Source: an uncultured Lachnospiraceae bacterium (GTDB lineage: Bacteria > Bacillota > Clostridia > Lachnospirales > Lachnospiraceae). From it: a stretch of DNA of 5,143 bases. The notes beneath the pieces are model-generated. The model saw only the letters and a program-made list of their open reading frames with translations, did not search any database and had not been told where the DNA came from. Location of the stretch: the NCBI GenBank assembly GCA_947178115.1, contig CAMWXF010000163.1, positions 1 to 5,143 of the forward strand, given 5' to 3'. Shown piece after piece: positions 1 to 5,143 of this stretch; the stretch's first letter is position 1, and each line of letters opens with the position of its first letter. The position numbers were made by a program, and so were the translations under genes.

Positions 1-1
1 C

Positions 2-589
2 TGCGCGACATTAGCGGCTTGTATTGTTGTAGTTACTATGTTACTGCCGGAACAGATGGAGAAACAGGAAGCACGTGTAGCATTTGATCATGCCCAGTAT
101 GAACAGGTATATGAGCAGTTGTACGGCCGCGAGCTGAATGAGGAAGACGAGGTACTGCTTCAGAAGAGCAGTGTAATCTTACAGGTAAAACGTAAACTTA
201 ATTCCTACGAGAATTATATTAAGATGGATATGCCGCTTGAGGCATTGAATGCTTTACTGGAAGGCGTGAATCGTTATCACAATCTGTGGGATGATGCCGA
301 GCTGTATCGTGTGAGCAGTGAACTGGATGAAATATATGGTCAGATTCTTGATGCGTTGTCGAACCAGTATGGATTGTCGGAGGCAGAGGCGTTGGATATT
401 CTGGGATCGGGTGATAATGTAACATATTCTCAGAGATTACGAGCGGTCATCTATGGAGATACATTTGGTGATGGTGATGGCGATATGCCGGAAGTGAAAC
501 AGGATGTACTTCCGGAGGAGGAAGAGATCATTGACAGACTGCAAAATACGGATGAAACAGAAGAAGCAGAAAGCAATGAGATCCTGTAA
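2..589 (+). CDS. Membrane-anchored protein of unknown function, 5'-truncated by window edge
   Basis: I do not recognise a named family. The frame is open from base 2 and gives 195 codons before TAA at 587-589. The ATG at 38 is probably internal: it has no good ribosome binding site and the codons before it continue a hydrophobic run (CATLAACIVVVTMLLP) that looks like a transmembrane helix. After the helix comes about 125 residues of charged, mostly helical sequence rich in Glu, Gln, Tyr and Leu, with an amphipathic look compatible with TPR-like helical pairs. The last 40 or so residues are strongly acidic and low in complexity (GDGDGD, EEEE, ETEEAE). The likely architecture is a cytoplasmic N-terminus upstream of the window, one membrane span, and an outward-facing helical domain with an acidic tail. 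Similar hypothetical proteins seem familiar from Lachnospiraceae, but I cannot confirm this. It ends 50 bases before hisH on the same strand, so co-transcription is possible; its role in histidine synthesis, if any, is unknown. Confidence 0.82.
   Translation, partial: CATLAACIVVVTMLLPEQMEKQEARVAFDHAQYEQVYEQLYGRELNEEDEVLLQKSSVILQVKRKLNSYENYIKMDMPLEALNALLEGVNRYHNLWDDAELYRVSSELDEIYGQILDALSNQYGLSEAEALDILGSGDNVTYSQRLRAVIYGDTFGDGDGDMPEVKQDVLPEEEEIIDRLQNTDETEEAESNEIL
467..484 (+). repeat. Three-copy 6-bp tandem repeat (GGTGAT, GGTGAT, GGCGAT)
   Basis: Three in-frame hexamers encode Gly-Asp-Gly-Asp-Gly-Asp at the boundary between the helical domain and the acidic tail of the upstream membrane protein. 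Copy-number change would keep the reading frame. It is short and may only reflect a flexible linker. Confidence 0.6.
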
Positions 590-639
590 CACAGTATACA
601 AGTTGTGAGAGCGCGGTAGAAACAGGAGCTGGACATAGA

Positions 640-1251
640 ATGGTTGCAATAATTGATTACGATGCCGGAAACATCAAAAGTGTTGAGAAAGCAATGCTGG
701 CATTGGGGGAGAGCGTCAGAATAACAAGAGAGCCGGAAGAGATTGTGTCCGCGGATCATGTTATTTTGCCGGGAGTCGGTGCCTTTGGTGATGCCATGAA
801 TAAAATACATCAGTATCATCTGGCTGATGTGATCCGGGAGGTTGTAGACAGAGGGACACCTTTTCTCGGAATCTGTCTCGGACTGCAGTTACTGTTTGAG
901 AGCAGCGAGGAGAGTGAAGAAGTAGACGGACTTGGAATTCTGCGGGGGAAGATCGTCAGACTTCCCGAAACGCAGGGACTTAAGATACCGCATATTGGCT
1001 GGAATTCACTCAAGTATCCCAATAAAGGCAGATTGTTTGAGGGAATTTCGGAGGAAGCTTATGTATATTTCGTCCATTCCTATTATCTGCAGGCGGAAGA
1101 GGCGCAGATTGTTACTGCGACGACAGAGTATGCAGCGCATATACATGCTTCCGTAGAGGAGGACAATGTGTTTGCCTGCCAGTTTCATCCGGAGAAAAGT
1201 TCGGATGTAGGTATGACGATACTGAAAAACTTCCTCAATATTTCCAAATAA
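640..1251 (+). CDS. hisH: Imidazole glycerol phosphate synthase, glutamine amidotransferase subunit HisH
   Basis: HisH hydrolyses glutamine and passes the ammonia to HisF, which uses it to convert PRFAR into imidazole glycerol phosphate and AICAR in the cytosol (fifth step of histidine synthesis). The 203-residue product has the usual length and is a single class-I glutaminase domain. Visible motifs are the N-terminal IIDYDAGN (4-11), the oxyanion-strand motif LPGVGAFGDAM (43-53), the nucleophile elbow GICLG with Cys79, PHIGWN (117-122), YFVHSYY (143-149), and the C-terminal QFHPEKS with catalytic His183 and Glu185. All triad residues are present. The ATG at 640 is supported by AGGAG at 624-628, 11 bases upstream, and the protein starts directly at the conserved first beta strand. 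hisF follows after 25 bases, as expected for the two subunits of one complex. Confidence 0.98.
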   Translation: MVAIIDYDAGNIKSVEKAMLALGESVRITREPEEIVSADHVILPGVGAFGDAMNKIHQYHLADVIREVVDRGTPFLGICLGLQLLFESSEESEEVDGLGILRGKIVRLPETQGLKIPHIGWNSLKYPNKGRLFEGISEEAYVYFVHSYYLQAEEAQIVTATTEYAAHIHASVEEDNVFACQFHPEKSSDVGMTILKNFLNISK

Positions 1252-1276
1252 AGGGAATGGAATAAGGTAAACACAG

Positions 1277-2038
1277 ATGCATACAAAGAGAATAATTCCC
1301 TGCCTGGATGTGAAGAACGGCAGGGTGGTTAAAGGCGTTAATTTCATAAATTTTAAGGATGCAGGGGATCCGGCGGAGGTCGGTGCTGCCTATGACAGAT
1401 CGGGCGCGGATGAACTCGTGTTTCTGGATATTACGGCATCTTCCGACGCGCGGGCTACGGCGGTGGAGATGGTACGCAAGGTTGCGGAACGGGTGTTTAT
1501 TCCTTTTACCGTAGGCGGAGGAATCCGTACTGTTGAGGATTTCAGGGCAATCTTAAGAGAGGGAGCGGATAAAGTATCCGTTAACTCGGCGGCAATCATG
1601 AATCCGCAGTTGATTTCTGAGGCGGCGGATAAGTTCGGCAGTCAGTGTGTTGTGGTTGCGATCGATGCAAAACGCCGTCCGGACGGAAGCGGATGGAATA
1701 TTTATAAGAACGGCGGACGCATAGATATGGGGATCGATGCCGTAGAGTGGGCGATGAAAGCCGATAGTCTGGGTGCGGGAGAGATCCTGTTAACCAGCAT
1801 GGACGGTGACGGGACAAAAGAGGGATATGATTTGGAGCTGACAAAGGTCATTGCGGAAAATGTGTCAATTCCGGTCATTGCTTCCGGCGGTGCGGGCACA
1901 ATGGAGCATTTCTACGAGGCATTTGCAGTGGGTAAGGCGGATGCCGCTCTGGCAGCTTCTCTGTTCCATTTTAAAGAGATGGAGATTCGGGATTTGAAGC
2001 AATATTTAAGGGAGAAGGGAATTTCCGTAAGGTTGTGA
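1277..2038 (+). CDS. hisF: Imidazole glycerol phosphate synthase, cyclase subunit HisF
   Basis: HisF is the (beta/alpha)8-barrel that condenses ammonia from HisH with PRFAR and releases imidazole glycerol phosphate (to histidine) and AICAR (to purines). The product is 253 residues, the typical family length. The two catalytic aspartates are in place: Asp11 in [15 protein letters not shown] and Asp130 in VVVAIDAK. Phosphate-binding glycine motifs are TVGGGIRT (78-85) and ASGGAG (202-207), and SMDGDGT lies at 174-180. The residues known as the ammonia-gate cluster in Thermotoga HisF (Arg5, Glu46, Lys99 and a later Glu, here Glu169) are all recognisable. The start is set by an AAGG core at 1264-1267 about 9 bases upstream and by the conserved N-terminal strand. 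The gene is almost certainly co-transcribed with hisH. No hisA, hisI or hisE follows; the next gene is ung after 153 bases, so the rest of the pathway lies elsewhere or upstream. Confidence 0.99.
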   Translation: MHTKRIIPCLDVKNGRVVKGVNFINFKDAGDPAEVGAAYDRSGADELVFLDITASSDARATAVEMVRKVAERVFIPFTVGGGIRTVEDFRAILREGADKVSVNSAAIMNPQLISEAADKFGSQCVVVAIDAKRRPDGSGWNIYKNGGRIDMGIDAVEWAMKADSLGAGEILLTSMDGDGTKEGYDLELTKVIAENVSIPVIASGGAGTMEHFYEAFAVGKADAALAASLFHFKEMEIRDLKQYLREKGISVRL

Positions 2039-2108
2039 TTTCACGACATGATAATCTCAAAAACAATCTTGCGAAGCTGTTGTTTTGCAAGGAACACAGG
2101 CAGATATA

Positions 2109-2137
2109 TTGACAGAATAATAGATAGAGTGTAACTG
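2109..2137 (+). promoter_or_regulatory. Possible promoter for ung (perfect -35, weak -10)
   Basis: A perfect TTGACA lies at 2109-2114 in the 153-base gap between hisF and ung. Seventeen bases later, TAACTG at 2132-2137 matches TATAAT at only two positions, so the -10 is poor. A promoter here would start ung transcription separately from the his genes, with a leader of about 45-50 bases. The call is tentative because only one element is good. Confidence 0.3.
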
Positions 2138-2163
2138 TGAAGAACAGTGCTCTGATCAGTTAC
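2131..2163. repeat. 7-bp perfect inverted repeat upstream of ung
   Basis: GTAACTG at 2131-2137 and CAGTTAC at 2157-2163 are exact reverse complements separated by 19 bases. The centre of the spacer, AGAACAGTGCTCT (2141-2153), is itself an imperfect palindrome. The element begins where a -10 box would sit relative to TTGACA at 2109 and ends 28 bases before the ung start codon. It could be an operator or an mRNA hairpin. No T-run follows it, so it does not look like a terminator. Confidence 0.5.
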
Positions 2164-2191
2164 GAAAAAATATAGGCGGGAGATACGGATT

Positions 2192-2869
2192 ATGGCAATG
2201 CTGAGTAATGACTGGGCGGCAGCGCTGGACGGGGAATTTCACAAGGCGTACTACAGGGAACTTTATACTTTCGTAAAGGAAGAATACAGTAAAAAAGTGA
2301 TCTATCCGCCGGCGGATGAGATTTTCAGTGCATTTCATTTTACGCCGTTACAGGAAGTGAAGGTGCTTCTGTTAGGCCAGGATCCTTATCACAATGAGCA
2401 TCAGGCACATGGCATGAGTTTTTCTGTGCCGCAGGATCAGAAGGAGATACCGCCGTCTTTACAGAATATCTATCAGGAGCTCCATGAAGATCTTGGTTGT
2501 TATGTTCCTAACAACGGTTATCTGAAGAAGTGGGCAGATCAGGGAGTGCTTTTGCTTAATACGGTTCTTACGGTGCGTGCGCATCAGGCCAATTCCCATC
2601 AGGGCAAAGGATGGGAGCAGTTTACGGATGCCGTGATTGAGGCAGTGAATGCACAGGATCGTCCGATCGTATATCTGTTGTGGGGGCGTCCGGCGCAGAG
2701 TAAGATTCCGATGCTGACGAATCCGAAGCATTTGATCCTGAAGGCTCCCCATCCGAGTCCATTGTCGGCTTACCGTGGATTTTTCGGGTGCAGGCATTTC
2801 AGTCAGTGCAATGATTTTCTGAAGGAAAACGGTGTAGAGCCTATTGACTGGCAGATTGAGAATATTTAA
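2192..2869 (+). CDS. ung: Uracil-DNA glycosylase, family 1
   Basis: Ung cuts the N-glycosidic bond of uracil in DNA, removing deaminated cytosine or misincorporated dUMP and starting base excision repair. The 225-residue length is typical. The water-activating motif GQDPYH (62-67) carries Asp64 and Tyr66. Phe77 (in MSFSVP) stacks on uracil, and Asn123 (in LLNTVLTV) reads the base. YLLWG lies at 161-165, and HPSPLSAYRGFFGCRHFS has the catalytic His187 and the DNA-intercalating Leu191. These positions coincide with the E. coli Ung numbering as I know it, which supports the chosen start. GGGAG at 2178-2182, 9 bases before the ATG at 2192, favours this start over the in-frame ATG at 2198. A strong terminator follows at 2907. 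All key residues are intact, so the enzyme should be active. Confidence 0.99.
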   Translation: MAMLSNDWAAALDGEFHKAYYRELYTFVKEEYSKKVIYPPADEIFSAFHFTPLQEVKVLLLGQDPYHNEHQAHGMSFSVPQDQKEIPPSLQNIYQELHEDLGCYVPNNGYLKKWADQGVLLLNTVLTVRAHQANSHQGKGWEQFTDAVIEAVNAQDRPIVYLLWGRPAQSKIPMLTNPKHLILKAPHPSPLSAYRGFFGCRHFSQCNDFLKENGVEPIDWQIENI

Positions 2870-2906
2870 AATTTTTTCCGGAAGGATTTAAGCGCTTTAG
2901 TGCCTG

Positions 2907-2949
2907 ATGCCTGTTTCATATAATGTGAGGCAGGCATTTAATTTTGTTT
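2907..2949 (+). terminator. Rho-independent terminator of ung
   Basis: ATGCCTG (2907-2913) pairs perfectly with CAGGCAT (2931-2937). Pairing continues inward with Watson-Crick and G-T pairs to a three-base loop near 2921-2923, giving a stem of about 14 pairs. A T-rich tail (TTAATTTTGTTT) follows. It lies about 40 bases after the ung stop codon. A second copy of TGCCTG at 2901-2906 could compete for the same right arm. Confidence 0.82.
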
Positions 2950-2968
2950 GAAATCCCTTGGTGTATTT

Positions 2969-2990
2969 CGAGTTCGCGAAGCGAATCTCG
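2969..2990. repeat. GC-rich hairpin (CGAG-TTCGC / GCGAA-CTCG)
   Basis: CGAG (2969-2972) plus TTCGC (2973-2977) pairs with GCGAA (2981-2985) and CTCG (2987-2990) around a GAA loop, with one bulged T at 2986. The stem is nine pairs and contains the palindrome TTCGCGAA. An alternative smaller hairpin, GCGA/TCGC (2981-2984 with 2988-2991), excludes the first. It abuts the next hairpin at 2992, and the pair looks like a compound intergenic element. It has no T-run of its own. Confidence 0.65.
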
Positions 2991-2991
2991 C

Positions 2992-3022
2992 AAAGTTAAT
3001 TCCGCAGGAATTTACTTTTTTT
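2992..3022 (+). terminator. Second intrinsic terminator between ung and lysA
   Basis: AAAGT (2992-2996) and AATTCC (2998-3003) pair with GGAATT (3007-3012) and ACTTT (3014-3018), with one T-T mismatch and a GCA loop. The T-run extends to 3022. Polarity is for + strand transcription. It is AU-rich and therefore weaker than the ung terminator 55 bases upstream. It may act as a back-up or be part of a dispersed hairpin repeat. Confidence 0.65.
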
Positions 3023-3170
3023 ATGAAAAATATTGCTTACTGATATGCGCACAATCATATTTACGGATTATATATCACAGTGTTAAGATATATCAGACAT
3101 ACTAAAACAGAAAAGCTGAAGCGCAAGAGCAGCAAAGTGAAAAGCAAAAGAGAGGAGTCGTGTTCTAAAA
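3023..3170 (+). other. AT-rich leader and probable promoter region of lysA
   Basis: This closes the 301-base gene-free gap between ung and lysA. Since a terminator precedes it, the lysA promoter should lie here, but I see only weak candidates. One is TTTACG at 3060-3065 with TAAGAT at 3084-3089 (18-base spacer, about four matches each). Another is TTGCTT at 3033-3038 with CATATT at 3056-3061. The octamer ATATATCA occurs twice, at 3070-3077 and 3088-3095. The stretch from about 3103 to 3157 is purine-rich and ends in the GAGGAG ribosome binding site at 3152-3157. I see no lysine riboswitch or T-box structure; the leader is too short and lacks their motifs. Confidence 0.45.
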
Positions 3171-4454
3171 ATGAAAAAAGTACCGTTTGTGACAAAGGAA
3201 CAGGTAGAAGAGATCGTAAAAACTTATCCGACACCTTTTCATATCTACGATGAAAAAGGAATCAGAGAAAATGCGGAGGCAGTGAAGGAAGCCTTTGCCT
3301 GGAATAAAGGATTTAAGGAATATTTTGCGGTGAAGGCATGTCCCAATCCGTTTCTGATTCAAATTCTGCATGAGTACGGTGCGGGCTGTGACTGTTCATC
3401 GATGACGGAGCTGATGATGAGCAACGCACTGGGAATTAACGGACATGATATCATGTTTTCATCGAATGATACCCCGGCGGAAGAGTATGCATACTGCGCT
3501 AAAGTGGGTGGCATTATCAACTTAGATGACATTACGCATATTGAGTTTGTGGAGAAAATTCTGGGAAAACTTCCGGAGACGATGAGCTGTCGATATAATC
3601 CGGGCGGGGTGTTCCAGATGAGTAACGGAATTATGGACAATCCCGGGGATGCCAAATATGGCTTCACCACGGAGCAGTTGTTTGAGGGATATCGGATTCT
3701 GAAAGAAAAAGGCGTGAAGCATTTCGGGCTCCATGCATTTCTCGCCAGCAATACGGTGACCAATGAATATTATCCTGAACTGGCCAGGCAACTCTTCGAG
3801 GTGGCAGTAAAGATCAGGGATGAGGTCGGCGTGGAGCTGGAGTTTATCAATCTCTCCGGTGGTGTGGGGATCCCTTATACACCGGATCAGACGGGGAATG
3901 ATATCCGCGTGATCGGCGAGGGAGTGCGTCGGGTGTATGAGGAAGTACTTGTATCGAACGGTATGGATAGCGTGGCAATTTATACGGAAATGGGTCGTTT
4001 CATGATGGGGCCTTACGGTGCATTGGTGACACAGGCGATTCATGAGAAACATACCCATAAGGAATACATAGGCGTGGATGCCTGTGCAGTTAATCTGATG
4101 CGGCCTGCGATGTACGGTGCATATCACCATATTACCGTACTCGGTAAGGAGGAAGAGGCGTGCGACCATAAGTATGATGTGACGGGTTCTTTGTGTGAGA
4201 ATAACGATAAATTTGCCATTGACAGAATGCTGCCGGAAATCGATACAGGGGATTATCTGGTGATTCATGATACCGGTGCCCACGGGTATGCGATGGGGTA
4301 TAATTATAACGGCAAACTCAAATCGGCTGAATTGCTATTAAAGGAAAACGGTGATGTGCAGTTGATCAGACGGGCGGAGACACCGAAAGATTATTTTGCA
4401 ACATTTGACTGCTTTGATATTTACCATGAGTTAGAGGGACAGAAGACAAAATAA
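3171..4454 (+). CDS. lysA: Diaminopimelate decarboxylase-like PLP enzyme (fold type III)
   Basis: The likely reaction is decarboxylation of meso-diaminopimelate to L-lysine, the last step of lysine synthesis, in the cytosol. The product is 427 residues, normal for LysA. It has an N-terminal PLP barrel and a C-terminal beta domain. PLP would bind Lys55 in YFAVKACPNP. GAGCDCSSMTEL (70-81) matches the family's GAG-D-SS-E pattern. LSGGVGIPY (228-236), EMGR (273-276), GSLCENND with Cys342 and Glu343 (339-346), and GAHGYAMGYNYNG (369-381) replace the usual GGG, EPGR, CES and GAY motifs. In ungapped comparison the His of the canonical LHCHIGS stretch becomes Phe190 (GLHAFLAS), and the GAY Tyr becomes His371. 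This divergent form is, from memory, what many Clostridia carry as LysA. The start has GAGGAG at 3152-3157, 13 bases upstream, and no better in-frame alternative. The gene stands alone, between terminators. Another amino-acid or polyamine-type decarboxylase of the same fold cannot be excluded. Confidence 0.88.
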   Translation: MKKVPFVTKEQVEEIVKTYPTPFHIYDEKGIRENAEAVKEAFAWNKGFKEYFAVKACPNPFLIQILHEYGAGCDCSSMTELMMSNALGINGHDIMFSSNDTPAEEYAYCAKVGGIINLDDITHIEFVEKILGKLPETMSCRYNPGGVFQMSNGIMDNPGDAKYGFTTEQLFEGYRILKEKGVKHFGLHAFLASNTVTNEYYPELARQLFEVAVKIRDEVGVELEFINLSGGVGIPYTPDQTGNDIRVIGEGVRRVYEEVLVSNGMDSVAIYTEMGRFMMGPYGALVTQAIHEKHTHKEYIGVDACAVNLMRPAMYGAYHHITVLGKEEEACDHKYDVTGSLCENNDKFAIDRMLPEIDTGDYLVIHDTGAHGYAMGYNYNGKLKSAELLLKENGDVQLIRRAETPKDYFATFDCFDIYHELEGQKTK

Positions 4455-4460
4455 ACAGAA

Positions 4461-4484
4461 CGGAAGTTCCGAGTATGTTTTTTT
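4461..4484 (+). terminator. Weak candidate terminator after lysA
   Basis: CGGA (4461-4464) pairs with TCCG (4468-4471) around AGT, followed after six bases by seven Ts at 4478-4484. It starts 7 bases after the lysA stop. The stem is only four pairs and the T-run is not adjacent, so termination may be inefficient. Confidence 0.35.
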
Positions 4485-4493
4485 AAAATTTTA

Positions 4494-4502
4494 TGCTATA
4501 AT
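4494..4502 (+). promoter_or_regulatory. Extended -10 promoter for the downstream membrane protein gene
   Basis: TGCTATAAT is a perfect TATAAT (4497-4502) with the TGn extension at 4494-4496. No good TTGACA lies 16-18 bases upstream (TATGTT at 4474-4479), which is usual for extended -10 promoters. Transcription would start near 4509, leaving a leader of about 22 bases that contains the AAGGAGG ribosome binding site at 4518-4524. Confidence 0.72.
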
Positions 4503-4530
4503 CTTCCTATAGTCACTAAGGAGGATGAAC

Positions 4531-5143
4531 ATGGCTCTTCTGAAAAATGCTAAGAGTAATCAAACTTTGAATGAGAAACAGTGGAAGGACTGGAATCACG
4601 CTATTTTTTCGTTGTTTTGGAAAATCTGGATGCTGACTTTGTTTGTAGAGCTGCTTTTATTTATTTTTTACCAGCCGACACCCGAATGTAGCAAAGGGTA
4701 TTACTTTTATCTGTTTATTGTGAAACCGAGCGGGATTGAGCTTCTAGCGCTTGTTCTTTTTCAACTGATATTTAAGCGGGTTTTCAAATTCTACAGCCGG
4801 CGGATTGTTTCCGTTTATACGATTCTGTTGATCAGCATATTTGCGGGGGCTACCGTATGCGTACATACCAGCGTCGGTATGCTTCCGGCAATGCTGCTTC
4901 TTCCTATGATGCTGACGCCCCTTTACAGAGATATTTTTATGACACTGCTGCAGGCGGTGCTGGTGATCCTGCTGTACATAGCAAATTATTTTTACTTTAC
5001 GCCCAATACGCCTTATATGCTGCCACAGACATCTTTCAGTCCGGTAGTGGATATCTGTATTTTTATCGGAGGAACCATAGTCACCTGCGTGATTCTTGAA
5101 AAGGTCAATCAGGATATTGTTATAAATGAAGAGCGTTCCAGAC
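4531..5143 (+). CDS. Six-helix membrane sensor domain protein, 3'-truncated by window edge (output domain not seen)
   Basis: The frame is open from the ATG at 4531 to the window end (204 codons plus one base). A perfect AAGGAGG at 4518-4524, 6 bases upstream, and an extended -10 promoter make the start secure. Residues 1-30 are polar and probably cytoplasmic (MALLKNAKSNQTLNEKQW). Six hydrophobic segments follow at about 31-47, 69-81, 92-109, 113-129, 134-151 and 171-189, with basic residues after the second (KRVFKFYSRR). The last visible residues, EKVNQDIVINEERSR, look like a helical linker into the cytoplasm. This architecture is common for diguanylate cyclases (six-helix domain then GGDEF) and for some sensor kinases in Clostridia. 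I favour GGDEF, because a linker ending in ERSR often precedes its DxLTGL start, but the catalytic domain lies beyond the window and this is inference. The gene appears to be its own transcription unit. Confidence 0.85.
   Translation, partial: MALLKNAKSNQTLNEKQWKDWNHAIFSLFWKIWMLTLFVELLLFIFYQPTPECSKGYYFYLFIVKPSGIELLALVLFQLIFKRVFKFYSRRIVSVYTILLISIFAGATVCVHTSVGMLPAMLLLPMMLTPLYRDIFMTLLQAVLVILLYIANYFYFTPNTPYMLPQTSFSPVVDICIFIGGTIVTCVILEKVNQDIVINEERSR

Noticed and set aside
590..639. Promoter between the upstream membrane protein gene and hisH
   Set aside because: The 50-base gap holds a GTATAC palindrome and short CACA/TGTG matches but no -35/-10 pair. Co-transcription with the upstream gene is simpler.
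451..819. A minus strand frame spanning the hisH start region
   Set aside because: It has a Ser/Cys-rich composition, overlaps two real genes antisense, and has no family resemblance.
2060..2091. Possible hisF terminator: AAAACAA (2060-2066) with TTGTTTT (2080-2086), or CTTGC (2068-2072) with GCAAG (2087-2091)
   Set aside because: The two pairings exclude each other, the first is all weak pairs with a 13-base loop, and no T-run follows either one. It is not good enough to annotate as a terminator.
2870..2900. Hairpin around TTTTCCGGAAGGA just after the ung stop
   Set aside because: The best stem is about three to five weak pairs, and the T-run precedes rather than follows it. The structure at 2907 is the convincing terminator.
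3023..3170. Lysine riboswitch or T-box ahead of lysA
   Set aside because: Only about 150 bases separate the previous terminator from the start codon. I see no lysine riboswitch core, no T-box sequence and no terminator/antiterminator pair near the gene.
3522..4283. A 253-codon open frame on the minus strand opposite lysA
   Set aside because: Its translation is rich in His, Ile, Cys and Arg with no recognisable motif, and it lies antisense to a well-supported enzyme gene. It is a by-product of lysA codon use.
4857..5099. An 80-codon + strand frame starting at ATG 4857
   Set aside because: It lies wholly within the membrane protein frame that starts at 4531, which has a far better ribosome binding site, promoter and hydrophobic periodicity. 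It is an out-of-frame shadow.

Overview
The window reads as an ordinary chromosomal housekeeping segment of a low-to-moderate GC Gram-positive anaerobe, most likely a member of the Clostridia close to Lachnospiraceae. That placement is an inference. It rests on the strong AGGAG-type ribosome binding sites, the mixed but AT-leaning codon use, the form of the LysA protein and the gene neighbourhood as I remember such genomes. All six genes lie on the + strand. I found no rRNA, tRNA, CRISPR array, insertion sequence or phage gene.

Layout. (1) Bases 2-589 hold the 3' part of a membrane-anchored protein of unknown function. Its reading frame is open at the left edge and begins inside a transmembrane helix. 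(2) Bases 640-2038 hold hisH and hisF, 25 bases apart. They encode the glutaminase and cyclase halves of imidazole glycerol phosphate synthase, which makes IGP and AICAR in histidine synthesis. (3) Bases 2192-2869 encode a family-1 uracil-DNA glycosylase (ung) with every key catalytic residue present. It is preceded by a 153-base gap that carries a perfect TTGACA and a 7-bp inverted repeat. (4) Bases 2870-3170 are a 301-base non-coding stretch. It contains a strong intrinsic terminator for ung, a short GC-rich hairpin, a second terminator-like hairpin with a T-run, and the leader of the next gene. (5) Bases 3171-4454 encode a diaminopimelate decarboxylase-like, PLP-dependent enzyme (lysA) from a divergent branch. 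(6) From 4531 to the right edge lies the N-terminal six-helix membrane domain of a truncated gene. It has its own extended -10 promoter and ends where a signalling output domain (GGDEF or kinase) would be expected.

Functionally, hisH and hisF work as one enzyme. The other genes are independent housekeeping or signalling units: DNA repair, lysine and peptidoglycan precursor supply, and membrane sensing. Terminators after ung and probably after lysA split the window into at least three transcription units. I do not see an undescribed multi-gene system. The items most worth a second look are the altered PLP-pocket motifs of the LysA-like enzyme, the compound hairpin element at 2969-3022, the inverted repeat before ung, and the two genes cut by the window edges.
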